A stretch of 20,128 nt of DNA from an uncultured Bacillota bacterium (GCA_937951995.1 CALGAG010000001.1:1-20128); one strand, 5' to 3'; positions 1 through 7,213 are shown, numbered from the stretch's first letter. The notes: generated by a model from the sequence alone, not told the origin. Program-made: numbers and translations.

Positions 1-380
1 GGGATATCCCCCTTTTGTTTGATTTCTTCATGAAACGGAAGGCCAGAAGGCTTAGCAAGAAGCCAGTTGAGGTTCCGGATTACTACATGGAGATGCTTCA
101 GGAATACGATTGGCCTGGAAACATAAGGGAGCTTGAGAATCTGGTTGAGTTAATAATCAATACTGGTTCCCTTCCAACCGACAACTTTACAAGAGACAAC
201 CCTTCTACATTGACTGCCAAGGCCTCTGAGGATTTGACATTGGATGATATTGAGTCCTACCATATTAGGAGGATTCTAAGGAAATATGATGGAAATATAA
301 CCCTGGCAGCAAAAAAACTTGGCATAGGAAGAAATACCTTATACAGGAAAATCCAAAAATATGAAATCGATGCTCCGTAA
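1..380 (+). CDS. Sigma-54-dependent transcriptional activator, C-terminal fragment
   Basis: The gene enters from the left edge; the reading frame is open from base 3, so the sensory domain and most of the AAA+ ATPase are missing. What remains starts at the DIPLL motif late in the AAA+ domain, continues through the sensor II helix (WPGNIRELENLVE) and a variable linker, and ends in a Fis-type helix-turn-helix (NITLAAKKLGIGRNTLYRKI). Enhancer-binding proteins with this layout bind distal palindromes and use ATP hydrolysis to open promoters held by sigma-54 RNA polymerase. The next gene, AOR, has a sigma-54 promoter and two palindromes upstream, so this protein is very probably its activator; that link is inferred. 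The signal it senses cannot be read from the fragment. A TTG at 15 is internal, not the true start. Confidence 0.93.
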   Translation, partial: DIPLLFDFFMKRKARRLSKKPVEVPDYYMEMLQEYDWPGNIRELENLVELIINTGSLPTDNFTRDNPSTLTAKASEDLTLDDIESYHIRRILRKYDGNITLAAKKLGIGRNTLYRKIQKYEIDAP

Positions 381-389
381 TAGCACAGT

Positions 390-439
390 GATCCAAAATG
401 GAACGCGCAAATACACCAGGTTACGCTCCAATATGGAAC
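390..439. promoter_or_regulatory. Paired palindromes, likely activator binding sites (UAS)
   Basis: Two 15-bp sites fit one symmetric pattern, G-N-TCCA-N3-TGGA-N-C, at 390-404 and 425-439, with centres 35 bp apart. They lie about 125 and 160 bp upstream of the predicted start of transcription at about 558, the usual distance for a sigma-54 enhancer. A weaker third match with two deviating bases lies at 514-528, just upstream of the -24 element. Binding by the neighbouring Fis-type activator is inferred from position. Confidence 0.6.
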
Positions 440-530
440 ACTAATTCCTTGGAGGAAACACAAGAGATGCTTGAATTATTAGAAAAGTTAAAAAATAGCC
501 ATCCTGCCAACTTGATCCGCCTTGGAAAAG

Positions 531-547
531 TTGGCATCATTTTTGCA
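531..547 (+). promoter_or_regulatory. Sigma-54 (-24/-12) promoter of AOR
   Basis: The sequence TTGGCAT-N5-TTGCA has the invariant GG at 533-534 and GC at 545-546, exactly 12 bp apart as sigma-54 requires. It differs from the TTGGCAC-N5-TTGCW consensus only after the GGCA core. Transcription should begin near 558, giving a short leader with a strong AAGAAGGAGG ribosome binding site before the ATG at 595. An activator gene of the matching class lies directly upstream. Confidence 0.8.
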
Positions 548-594
548 ATGTATTATAGGTGGAAGTATAGAATAAAGAAGGAGGATGAATACAT

Positions 595-2385
595 ATGTAT
601 GGTTACACTGGTAAAATCCTAAGAGTTAATTTGACAGATGGAACATGGAAAACAGAAGAACTGGATCTTGAAATGGCAAAGAAGTTCATCGGTGGTAGAG
701 GTCTTGGAACCAAGATGATGATGGATGAGGTTGATCCAAAGGTGGATCCATTGAGTCCTGAGAACAAAATGTTTGTAGTTACCGGACCTATGACAGGTAA
801 CCCTGTTGCAACAAGTGGTAGGTATATGGTGGTAACAAAATCACCACTTTCAAACACGATAGCATCCTCAAACTCAGGTGGTAAATGGGGAGCTGAGCTA
901 AAGTTTGCCGGCTGGGACATAATCGCATTTGAAGGAAAATCCGAAGAGCCTGTATATTTAAGCATTGATGATGACAAGGTTGAGCTTCTATCAGCTGCGG
1001 ACCTTTGGGGAACAACAGTATCCAATACAACAAAGAAATTGGAAGAGAAGCACGCGGATGGTTGCAAGGTTCTTGCAATAGGACCTGGTGGAGAGAATCT
1101 CTCACACATTGCTGCCATAATGAACGACGAAGACAGGGCTGCAGGTAGATCTGGGGTTGGAGCTGTCATGGGTTCCAAGAACCTTAAAGCCATAGTTGTT
1201 AAGGGCTCAGGAAAACCTGATGTACCCGATCAGGATAGGATAAAGGAACTGAACAAGAAACAGCTTGCAAAGATAAAGGAAAACGGAGTAACTGGTGAAG
1301 GACTTCCAACCTATGGTACTGCTGTGCTTGTAAACATATTGAACGAGCTTGGCTCATTGCCGACCAACAACTTCCAGGAGGCTCATTTTGACAAGGCTGA
1401 GGAGATTAGTGGAGAGACATTGGCTGACAAGTACCTGATCAAGAGAACCGCCTGCTACAGATGCCCAATCGGATGTGGAAGATATGTTAAATCAGGTGAC
1501 TGGGAAGGTGGAGGACCTGAGTACGAGACACTTTGGTCTTTCGGTTCAGACTGCGGAATAAGCGATATGGACTCAATTATAATGGCCAACTATTGGTGTA
1601 ATGAAATGGGAATCGACACAATTTCTGCTGGAGCCACAATAGCAGCTGCAATCGAGCTGTATCAAAAGGGCTACATTAAGGATGAGGAGCTTGATGGACT
1701 TAAGTTGGAGTTTGGAAACGGAACTGACATAGCTGAATGGGTCAAGAGAATGGGCTATGGTCAGGGACTTGGAGCGAAAATGGCACAAGGTTCATATAGA
1801 TTGGCAGATGGCTACGGAGTACCTGAGTTCTCAATGACGGTTAAGAAGCTGGAGATGCCAGCCTACGACCCAAGAGGAATCATGGGAATAGGTCTTAACT
1901 ACGCAACCAGCAACAGAGGTGGATGCCACGTTAGAGGCTATACAATATCTCCAGAGGTATTGGGACTTCCCGAGCAACTGGACAGATTTGACACCAAGGC
2001 AAAACCAACCTGGGTTAAAATATTCCAGGACCTTACAGCAGCAATAGACTCCCTTGGAGTTTGTCTGTTCACATCCTTTGCACTTGGTGCCGATGACTAT
2101 GCGGAAATGTACAATGTAATTGCCGGAACTGACTTTACTGGTAACGACATTCTTGCAATAGGAGACAGAATATACAACATCGAGAAGCAGTTCAACCTTC
2201 TTGCAGGAGTAACTCCAGCTGAGGATACACTACCTAAGAGACTTCTTAATGATCCAATACCTGAAGGACCAAGCGAGGGCTGGGTCAACAAGCTTGATGA
2301 AATGCTTGGAGAGTACTACAAAGAAAGAGGCTGGGGCGAGGATGGAATTCCTACCGAAGCCAAATTGAAGGAACTGGGACTGTAA
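595..2385 (+). CDS. aor: Tungsten-containing aldehyde:ferredoxin oxidoreductase
   Basis: This 596-residue protein matches the length and layout of the AOR family. The N-terminal domain (about 1-210) starts GYTGKILRVNLT and has the GGRGLG motif near residue 32. A 4Fe-4S site is formed by Cys287, Cys290 and Cys294 (CYRCPIGC) plus a distant Cys490 in DSLGVC, the same spacing as in characterised AORs. The DSLGVC and SDCGISD segments fit the tungsten-bispterin cofactor region. Family members oxidise aldehydes to acids in the cytoplasm with ferredoxin as acceptor, or run in reverse on acids. The start is set by an AAGAAGGAGG site 5' of the ATG. It is followed with a one-base overlap by a MoaD-like gene, and expression should depend on sigma-54. 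The exact aldehyde substrate is not deducible. Confidence 0.95.
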   Translation: MYGYTGKILRVNLTDGTWKTEELDLEMAKKFIGGRGLGTKMMMDEVDPKVDPLSPENKMFVVTGPMTGNPVATSGRYMVVTKSPLSNTIASSNSGGKWGAELKFAGWDIIAFEGKSEEPVYLSIDDDKVELLSAADLWGTTVSNTTKKLEEKHADGCKVLAIGPGGENLSHIAAIMNDEDRAAGRSGVGAVMGSKNLKAIVVKGSGKPDVPDQDRIKELNKKQLAKIKENGVTGEGLPTYGTAVLVNILNELGSLPTNNFQEAHFDKAEEISGETLADKYLIKRTACYRCPIGCGRYVKSGDWEGGGPEYETLWSFGSDCGISDMDSIIMANYWCNEMGIDTISAGATIAAAIELYQKGYIKDEELDGLKLEFGNGTDIAEWVKRMGYGQGLGAKMAQGSYRLADGYGVPEFSMTVKKLEMPAYDPRGIMGIGLNYATSNRGGCHVRGYTISPEVLGLPEQLDRFDTKAKPTWVKIFQDLTAAIDSLGVCLFTSFALGADDYAEMYNVIAGTDFTGNDILAIGDRIYNIEKQFNLLAGVTPAEDTLPKRLLNDPIPEGPSEGWVNKLDEMLGEYYKERGWGEDGIPTEAKLKELGL

Positions 2386-2612
2386 TGATTAAGATTGAGG
2401 TCAGATATTTTGCCACACTCAGAATTGATGACAAGAAGAAGGAAGCTCTGGAGGTACAGGAAGATACAAGTGTGGATACCCTTCTTGGCCAGATTGGAGT
2501 GAATCTCGAGGATGTTGCCATTTTACTGGTCAACGGAATCAGAACACCTCCTGAGTATATACTGAAGGATGGGGATGTCGTGTCCCTTTTCCCTCCAGTG
2601 GGAGGGGGTTAG
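2385..2612 (+). CDS. MoaD/ThiS-family ubiquitin-like sulfur carrier
   Basis: A 75-residue beta-grasp protein ending in PPVGGG. The C-terminal Gly-Gly is the feature that is adenylated and thiocarboxylated in MoaD, which then donates sulfur to make the dithiolene of molybdopterin. The ATG overlaps the AOR stop codon by one base (TAATG), so the two are translationally coupled. Pairing of a small MoaD-like carrier with AOR is common in Clostridia and archaea and suggests a carrier dedicated to the tungstopterin cofactor; that dedication is inferred. The tail has three glycines instead of two, which does not disturb the terminal GG. No MoaE or MoeB-like gene is in the window, so partners must lie elsewhere. 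Confidence 0.87.
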   Translation: MIKIEVRYFATLRIDDKKKEALEVQEDTSVDTLLGQIGVNLEDVAILLVNGIRTPPEYILKDGDVVSLFPPVGGG

Positions 2613-2613
2613 G

Positions 2614-2642
2614 AGGAAGCCTGAAAGGGCTTCTTTCTTTTT
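2614..2642 (+). terminator. Rho-independent terminator after moaD
   Basis: GAAGCC at 2616-2621 pairs with GGCTTC at 2628-2633 around a six-base loop and is followed by TTTCTTTTT. The stem begins within four bases of the moaD stop codon. It separates the AOR unit from the glycerol kinase operon. Confidence 0.8.
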
Positions 2643-2682
2643 GTGGAAAAAACAAAGGAAACTCCAAAAAAGGGGAAATTAT

Positions 2683-2691
2683 TGATATAAT
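2683..2691 (+). promoter_or_regulatory. Extended -10 promoter of the glycerol kinase operon
   Basis: TGATATAAT at 2683-2691 is an extended -10 with a perfect TATAAT hexamer. The -35 position (about 2663, TCCAAA) is a poor match, as often seen with extended -10 promoters. The leader would be only about 20 bases, ending in the ribosome binding site at 2704-2713. Confidence 0.5.
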
Positions 2692-2718
2692 TAACAAAAG
2701 GGCAAAGGGGTGAGTGAT

Positions 2719-4218
2719 TTGACCAGGAAGTTTATACTGGCACTGGACCAGGGTACAACCAGCTCCCGTGCAATCCTGTTTGACAAGCAAGGTGAAATCT
2801 ATGGGATTGCACAAAAGGAATTCAAGCAATACTATCCCCAGGAAGCATGGGTGGAGCATGACCCCATGGAAATATGGGGAACTCAGTCGGGCGTAATAAG
2901 GGAGGTTATGGAAAGTGCTTCAGTAACCCCCGATGAAATAGCCGCTATAGGGATAACTAATCAAAGAGAAACCACAATAGTCTGGGATAGGGAAACAGGG
3001 AGACCTGTGTACAATGCCATAGTATGGCAGTGCAGAAGGACTGCCAAATACTGCGAAGACCTTAAGGAAAGAGGCCTATCAGAGTATGTTAGAAAGAATA
3101 CAGGACTCCTCATCGATGCATATTTTTCAGGGACCAAGATTCAATGGATTCTTGACAATGTTAAGGGGGCCAGGGAAAGGGCCGAGAGAGGAGACCTGCT
3201 TTTTGGAACAGTTGACACCTGGCTTCTATGGAATCTTACAGGTGGGAAGGTCCACAAGACAGATTATTCAAACGCATCAAGGACAATGCTCTACAACATT
3301 AGGAATCTTCAGTGGGACAGGAAGCTCCTAGGAGAGCTGAATATTCCAGAGGCCATGCTTCCCCAGGTAATGGACTCATCTGGAATATTCGGCTATACGG
3401 ATGAAAAAAGCTTTGGTGCCAGGATTCCAATTGGGGGAATTGCAGGAGACCAGCAATCTGCCCTCTTTGGGCATGCCTGCTTTGAAAAGGGCATGGTCAA
3501 GAACACCTACGGAACAGGCTGCTTTATGCTAATGAACACGGGAGAAGAGCCAATCGAATCGGGAAGTGGCCTTATCACAACCATAGCATGGGGACTTGAA
3601 GGCAAGGTTACCTACGCCCTGGAGGGGAGCATATTTGTTGCAGGTGCGGTGGTGCAGTGGCTAAGGGATGGACTTAAGCTGATACGGTCTGCGGCTGAGT
3701 CCGAAGACCTGGCAAGGAGGGTGGATGACACCAATGGGGTTTTTATGGTTCCTGCATTTGTGGGAATTGGAGCACCACATTGGGATATGTACGCAAGAGG
3801 CACAATTGTGGGGATGACAAGGGACACTACAGGAGACCATATAGTAAGGGCGGCCTTGGAGTCAATCGCATATCAGACAAGGGATGTTTTGGAAGCCATG
3901 GAAAAGGACTCGGGTATATCCCTAAAAACCCTCAGGGTGGATGGTGGAGCAGTTGAAAACAACTTTCTTATGCAGTTTCAGTCAGATATCTTGAACCTGG
4001 ATGTGGAGAGGCCTGTTACAAGGGAGACCACAGCCCTTGGTGCAGCATATCTGGCTGGTCTTGCGGTAGGATACTGGTCTGACAGGGACGAGATAATCAA
4101 AAACTGGAATCTGGATAGAAAATACTCACCCCTGATGGATGAACTCAAACGTGGTCAACTGTACAGTCAGTGGAAAAAGGCTGTTGGAAGATCCCTTGCA
4201 TGGAAAGGAGAACAATGA
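2719..4218 (+). CDS. glpK: Glycerol kinase
   Basis: A full-length FGGY-family kinase of 499 residues that phosphorylates glycerol to sn-glycerol 3-phosphate with ATP. The N-terminal phosphate loop is LDQGTTSSRA; the signature TNQRETTIVWDR follows near residue 80, then the glycerol-site segments TDYSNASRTM and GDQQSALFGH, and the second ATPase lobe with LEGSIFVAGAVVQWLRDG and VDGGAVENNFLMQF. A histidine in ALFGHACFE lies near the region where Gram-positive GlpK is phosphorylated by HPr of the sugar phosphotransferase system; whether it is that residue is uncertain. I chose the TTG start at 2719 because AAAGGGGTGA sits five bases before it and the protein then begins MTRKFILALDQG, as in homologues; GTG at 2710 overlaps that site. 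No glycerol facilitator or GlpD/GlpA gene is adjacent. Confidence 0.95.
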   Translation: MTRKFILALDQGTTSSRAILFDKQGEIYGIAQKEFKQYYPQEAWVEHDPMEIWGTQSGVIREVMESASVTPDEIAAIGITNQRETTIVWDRETGRPVYNAIVWQCRRTAKYCEDLKERGLSEYVRKNTGLLIDAYFSGTKIQWILDNVKGARERAERGDLLFGTVDTWLLWNLTGGKVHKTDYSNASRTMLYNIRNLQWDRKLLGELNIPEAMLPQVMDSSGIFGYTDEKSFGARIPIGGIAGDQQSALFGHACFEKGMVKNTYGTGCFMLMNTGEEPIESGSGLITTIAWGLEGKVTYALEGSIFVAGAVVQWLRDGLKLIRSAAESEDLARRVDDTNGVFMVPAFVGIGAPHWDMYARGTIVGMTRDTTGDHIVRAALESIAYQTRDVLEAMEKDSGISLKTLRVDGGAVENNFLMQFQSDILNLDVERPVTRETTALGAAYLAGLAVGYWSDRDEIIKNWNLDRKYSPLMDELKRGQLYSQWKKAVGRSLAWKGEQ

Positions 4219-4817
4219 TGCCAAATATAGACGGAATAATCCTTGCCGCCGGCTTCTCCAGACGGATGGGCAAGGATAAGCTTCTCCTTCCATTTGGGGA
4301 GGACCTGGTGGTTGAGAGGGTGGTCAAGACTGCCCTTAAGTCCAGACTTTCCAAAGTGATACTTGTATACAGGAATGAAGGGGTAGCTGAAATCGGAAAA
4401 AAGTATGGGGTTGAAACCATAAAAAATACCAGAGCCCGTCTGGGACAGGCTGAAAGTGTCAAAAGCGGACTGGAGAAGGCAACAGGTGATGGCTACCTCT
4501 TTATTGCTGGCGACCAGCCATTTCTGTCCTGCTCTCTGGTAAATGGCTTGATCCGTGCATTTGCAAGCTCGGGTAAAGGTATTGTAATCCCAACCTTTGA
4601 GGGTGAAGTTCATATGCCCATATTATTTTCCAACAAATATCGCAAGGACCTGGAGAAGGTTCGCGGGGAAAAGGGTGGCTTTGAGATAATAAGTGGAAAC
4701 AAGGAGGACATCTACTGGTATCACCTTGAGGACCAGCTGGATGTATGTGACATTGATACAGAGACTCAATACATGGAATTAATTCACAGGAAGGATGCAA
4801 AAGACAATGGACTATAG
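4218..4817 (+). CDS. MobA/MocA-like NTP transferase (probable cofactor nucleotidyltransferase)
   Basis: A 199-residue single-domain protein of the NTP_transf_3 type. The N-terminal nucleotide-binding signature LAAGFSRRMGKDK is at residues 9-21, and the metal-binding acidic motif is GDQP at 98-101. The closest described relatives are MocA-type enzymes, which attach CMP to molybdopterin, and MobA, which attaches GMP. AORs normally use bis-pterin without a nucleotide, so a direct link to the upstream AOR is not required; a molybdenum hydroxylase elsewhere may be the client. The gene overlaps the glpK stop (ATGATG), and GGAG at 4207-4210 favours the ATG at 4218 over that at 4215. It overlaps the next gene. 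Cofactor specificity is inferred only from the family. Confidence 0.8.
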   Translation: MPNIDGIILAAGFSRRMGKDKLLLPFGEDLVVERVVKTALKSRLSKVILVYRNEGVAEIGKKYGVETIKNTRARLGQAESVKSGLEKATGDGYLFIAGDQPFLSCSLVNGLIRAFASSGKGIVIPTFEGEVHMPILFSNKYRKDLEKVRGEKGGFEIISGNKEDIYWYHLEDQLDVCDIDTETQYMELIHRKDAKDNGL

Positions 4818-5589
4818 AATTGAAAAGAAAAAGGGCAAGAGATTCTTGTACCTGCCAGAGCTACAGGAAATGGGACTTAGGCATTGCTTCACCACCAGGG
4901 ACATGGATGTGGGCTCAAGTACAAATCCTGACAGGGACCTTCTACAGAGCCATATCCATGAAGCCTATGACTTTATGGGTCTAAAGCCCAGACTTCTCTA
5001 TAATGGCTACCAGGCCCACACAGGAAACATCGCAGTTATAAGGTCCCTTGAGGAAGGGAAGGAAGGTGCTTTTGGAAGGTTCATTCCAAATACCGATGGG
5101 CTTCTTACAGATATGGAGGAAGTGGCCCTCCTTACAAGATTTGCCGACTGCGTACCGGTTATTTTGTTTGACCAGGTTAAAAGAGTCCAGGGCAACATTC
5201 ATTCAGGCTGGAAGGGAACCCTTGAAAGAATCGTACAAAACGGAATAAGGGGTATGGTAAAGGAATACGGATCATCTCTGGAGGACATTGTCGTTGTAAT
5301 AGGTCCAGCCATAGGAAGGGATGATTTTCTTGTTAGGGAGGATGTAAGCAGCCTTTTCACGGGGGAATTCCCGGGATGGAAGGATCTTGTGAGACGGGTT
5401 TCAAAGGACCAGTTTCTGGTTGATCTTCAGGAAATAAACAAGAGATTGCTTCTGGAGGCTGGAATAATGGAAGAAAACATAACCGTCGTTAATATTTCAA
5501 CCTTTGGGCGGGATGACCTCTGCCACTCATATCGAAGAGACAGGGATAAGTATGGATTAATGGGACTTTTTACGGTCCTTGATGAATAA
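4807..5589 (+). CDS. pgeF: PgeF/YfiH laccase-domain protein (purine nucleoside phosphorylase / polyphenol oxidase family)
   Basis: This 260-residue protein matches the cytoplasmic DUF152/laccase-domain family. The metal-site residues are present at the expected spacing: His71 (QAHTG), Cys115 (FADCVP) and His132 (IHSGWKGT). Characterised members cleave purine nucleosides with phosphate and deaminate adenosine; E. coli YfiH/PgeF has also been assigned a peptidoglycan-precursor editing role, so the label polyphenol oxidase is only one of several. The usual cysteine after IGP-x-IG in many members is absent here (IGPAIGRDDF). The ATG at 4807 is preferred because the AGGAAGG at 4788-4794 directly abuts the alternative ATG at 4795, too close to serve it. 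It is the last gene of the glpK operon and ends inside the base of a long hairpin. Confidence 0.85.
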   Translation: MDYRIEKKKGKRFLYLPELQEMGLRHCFTTRDMDVGSSTNPDRDLLQSHIHEAYDFMGLKPRLLYNGYQAHTGNIAVIRSLEEGKEGAFGRFIPNTDGLLTDMEEVALLTRFADCVPVILFDQVKRVQGNIHSGWKGTLERIVQNGIRGMVKEYGSSLEDIVVVIGPAIGRDDFLVREDVSSLFTGEFPGWKDLVRRVSKDQFLVDLQEINKRLLLEAGIMEENITVVNISTFGRDDLCHSYRRDRDKYGLMGLFTVLDE

Positions 5590-5637
5590 ACAACATAGAA
5601 AGAGCTTCCCTTTGGGGAAGCTCTTTCTATGTTGTTT
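5588..5637 (+). terminator. 23-bp perfect hairpin terminator after pgeF
   Basis: Bases 5588-5610 are the exact reverse complement of 5615-5637, with loop TTTG. The stem starts inside the pgeF stop codon (5587-5589). The right arm ends in GTTGTTT and is not followed by a long T tract, so termination could work in either direction or the hairpin could instead stabilise the transcript end. Confidence 0.75.
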
Positions 5638-5904
5638 GAACCTATCTATGTAGAGGGGTCTTTCCAATTTGAGTCCAGTAAATGCAAAGAGGGGAAGGAT
5701 TTACTTTAGAAGCTCGAAAGACCAAGAAAAAAGCAAAAGTGATAAAAATATAACAAAACATATCAAAAAATTTACATTTATTAATCTTTATAAATCAATT
5801 ATAAAAGATAAAATGAGAAAATGCAAGGGAAATAAGATAAAATTGATAAAAAAATATCTAACAATCAGCCCCAATACTTCAAAAAATACTAAGTTATTTT
5901 GTTT
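5638..5904. other. A-rich non-coding stretch with nested inverted repeats
   Basis: No convincing gene lies between the pgeF hairpin and the promoter near 5905. The first part contains an outer inverted repeat, GGTCTTTC at 5657-5664 with GAAAGACC at 5716-5723, enclosing a second one, AGTAAAT at 5677-5683 with ATTTACT at 5699-5705. From about 5724 to 5860 the plus strand is extremely rich in A, with many A-tracts, which may bend DNA or act as an upstream promoter element. A lysine-rich frame across it shows no family features and starts with TTG without a good ribosome binding site. Confidence 0.5.
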
Positions 5905-5942
5905 TTGACACCATATACATTGCAAATATTTAATGGTATACT
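5905..5942 (+). promoter_or_regulatory. Promoter region of the membrane protein gene
   Basis: A perfect TTGACA at 5905-5910 is followed at 16 bp by TATTTA (5927-5932). Further on, TGGTATACT at 5934-5942 makes an extended -10. The TTGACA is 26 bp from TATACT, so these are either two overlapping promoters or one of them is fortuitous. A strong GAAGGAGG ribosome binding site follows before the ATG at 5972. Confidence 0.55.
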
Positions 5943-5971
5943 GTGCTAAATAAGTATGAAGGAGGAATTAT

Positions 5972-7153
5972 ATGAGTTTAATGATGGCTTTTTCAACAGT
6001 ATTGATCGTACTTGCTTTGGGAGATATAGTTTCCACGAAAACAAAGGCATTCGTACCGTCAGTTTTCGTAGCGGCACTCTTGTTTTTATTTGGTTTCTGG
6101 ACATTCTTCCCAGAGGACATCGTAGCCCTGGCAGGATTCCAAATGCCTGTGGTAACCTTGTCAATGTACCTTTTGATAACACATATGGGTACAATGATGT
6201 CAGTAAGGGAGCTTGCAGGACAGTGGAGAACAATTCTAATTGCACTTATAGGGATAATTGGTATAATGACCCTTACAATGACAATCGGAGCGGCTGTGTT
6301 TGGAAGAGAAACAGCAATAATAGCAACTCCACCACTAACTGGTGGAATTGTAGCAGCAATAGTCATGAGTGACGCTGCAACAGCAATAGGAAGAGACAAC
6401 CTTGCAATTCTTGCAATCATAACCTATGTTATGCAGGGATTTGTAGGCTATCCCTTGACTTCCATAATGCTTAAGAAGGAAGGAACTAGGCTGGTTAATG
6501 GCTTCAGAAGCGGAGAAATAAAGCATGTGAAGGAAGAGGTGGTTGTGAACAAGCCTGTTAGAAAGAAGCTTATACCACAGGTTCCAAAAGACTACCAGAC
6601 TACCTACCTGACTCTGGCAAGGCTTGGTTTGACTGCCTGGGCGGCGGTTGGTTTTGCTGGGCTCATAGCACCTATCATAAACATTTCAGCCTTTGTAATG
6701 TGCCTGCTATTTGGAGTTATTGCACAGGAAATCGGGTTTGTGGATCAGAAGCCACTTAATACATCAAGCTCATTTGGATTCCTTATAACTGTACTTATGT
6801 CCTACGTATTTGCAGGACTTGCAAGAGCAACCCCTGCAATGCTAATGGAGATAGTGGTTCCTCTTATGGGAATAATCATTCTTGGTGTTTCAGGTATGGC
6901 AATTCTTTCAATGGTTCTTGGAAAGAGATTGGGCTATACCAAGGAGATGGCATTTGCCGTTGCATTGACTGCGCTTTATGGTTTCCCACCAAACTACATT
7001 CTTACAGAAGAGGCATCAAAGGCACTTGGTGAAACCCCTGAGGAAAGAGAATTCCTTATGGATGAAATGCTTCCAAAGATGCTTGTTGGAGGATTTACAA
7101 CAGTAACAATCGTATCCGTAATAATTGCGGGAATTTTCGTAAATCTGATTTAG
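5972..7153 (+). CDS. Polytopic membrane protein, probable secondary transporter of unknown substrate
   Basis: I do not recognise the family with certainty. The 393-residue protein has about 11-12 hydrophobic segments, six before and five or six after a charged loop at about residues 166-210 (KHVKEEVVVNKPVRKK). Each half contains a helix-breaking proline motif beside a small-residue, amphipathic stretch: PPLTGG at 120-125 followed by SDAATAIG, and GFPPNY at 337-342 followed by EEASKALG. This suggests two structurally related halves, as in GltS-like and other elevator-type carriers. No ATPase domain is present. A strong GAAGGAGG site sets the ATG start. The genes downstream encode an OsmC protein and two M20 hydrolases, so an amino-acid or acylated amino-acid substrate is plausible, but this is inferred from context only. 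Confidence 0.8.
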   Translation: MSLMMAFSTVLIVLALGDIVSTKTKAFVPSVFVAALLFLFGFWTFFPEDIVALAGFQMPVVTLSMYLLITHMGTMMSVRELAGQWRTILIALIGIIGIMTLTMTIGAAVFGRETAIIATPPLTGGIVAAIVMSDAATAIGRDNLAILAIITYVMQGFVGYPLTSIMLKKEGTRLVNGFRSGEIKHVKEEVVVNKPVRKKLIPQVPKDYQTTYLTLARLGLTAWAAVGFAGLIAPIINISAFVMCLLFGVIAQEIGFVDQKPLNTSSSFGFLITVLMSYVFAGLARATPAMLMEIVVPLMGIIILGVSGMAILSMVLGKRLGYTKEMAFAVALTALYGFPPNYILTEEASKALGETPEEREFLMDEMLPKMLVGGFTTVTIVSVIIAGIFVNLI

Positions 7154-7154
7154 C

Positions 7155-7180
7155 AAAAAGCGCCTTTTCAGGCGCTTTTT
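7155..7180 (+). terminator. Rho-independent terminator after the membrane protein gene
   Basis: AAAAAGCGCC and GGCGCTTTTT form a perfect 10-bp stem around TTTTCA, starting two bases after the stop codon. There is no clear promoter between it and the next gene at 7214, so partial readthrough into the OsmC/M20 genes is possible. Confidence 0.85.
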
Positions 7181-7213
7181 ATACAATCGGAATCAAAGGA
7201 AAGGTGGAGTCAT

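Noticed and set aside
398..622. A 74-codon open frame between the activator gene and AOR.
   Set aside because: It has no good ribosome binding site, runs across the enhancer-like palindromes and the sigma-54 promoter, overlaps the AOR start and shows no family features.
603..1193. A 196-codon minus-strand frame opposite AOR.
   Set aside because: AOR is fully supported on the plus strand by motifs and length; the antisense frame has no recognisable domain and no ribosome binding site of note.
4795..4806. An upstream start for pgeF at the ATG at 4795.
   Set aside because: The AGGAAGG motif directly abuts this ATG, leaving no spacing for ribosome placement; the ATG at 4807 is more suitable.
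5669..5908. A 79-codon lysine-rich frame in the A-rich intergenic stretch.
   Set aside because: It starts with TTG without a proper ribosome binding site, its composition simply reflects A-rich DNA, and it contains the inverted repeats and the promoter hexamer.
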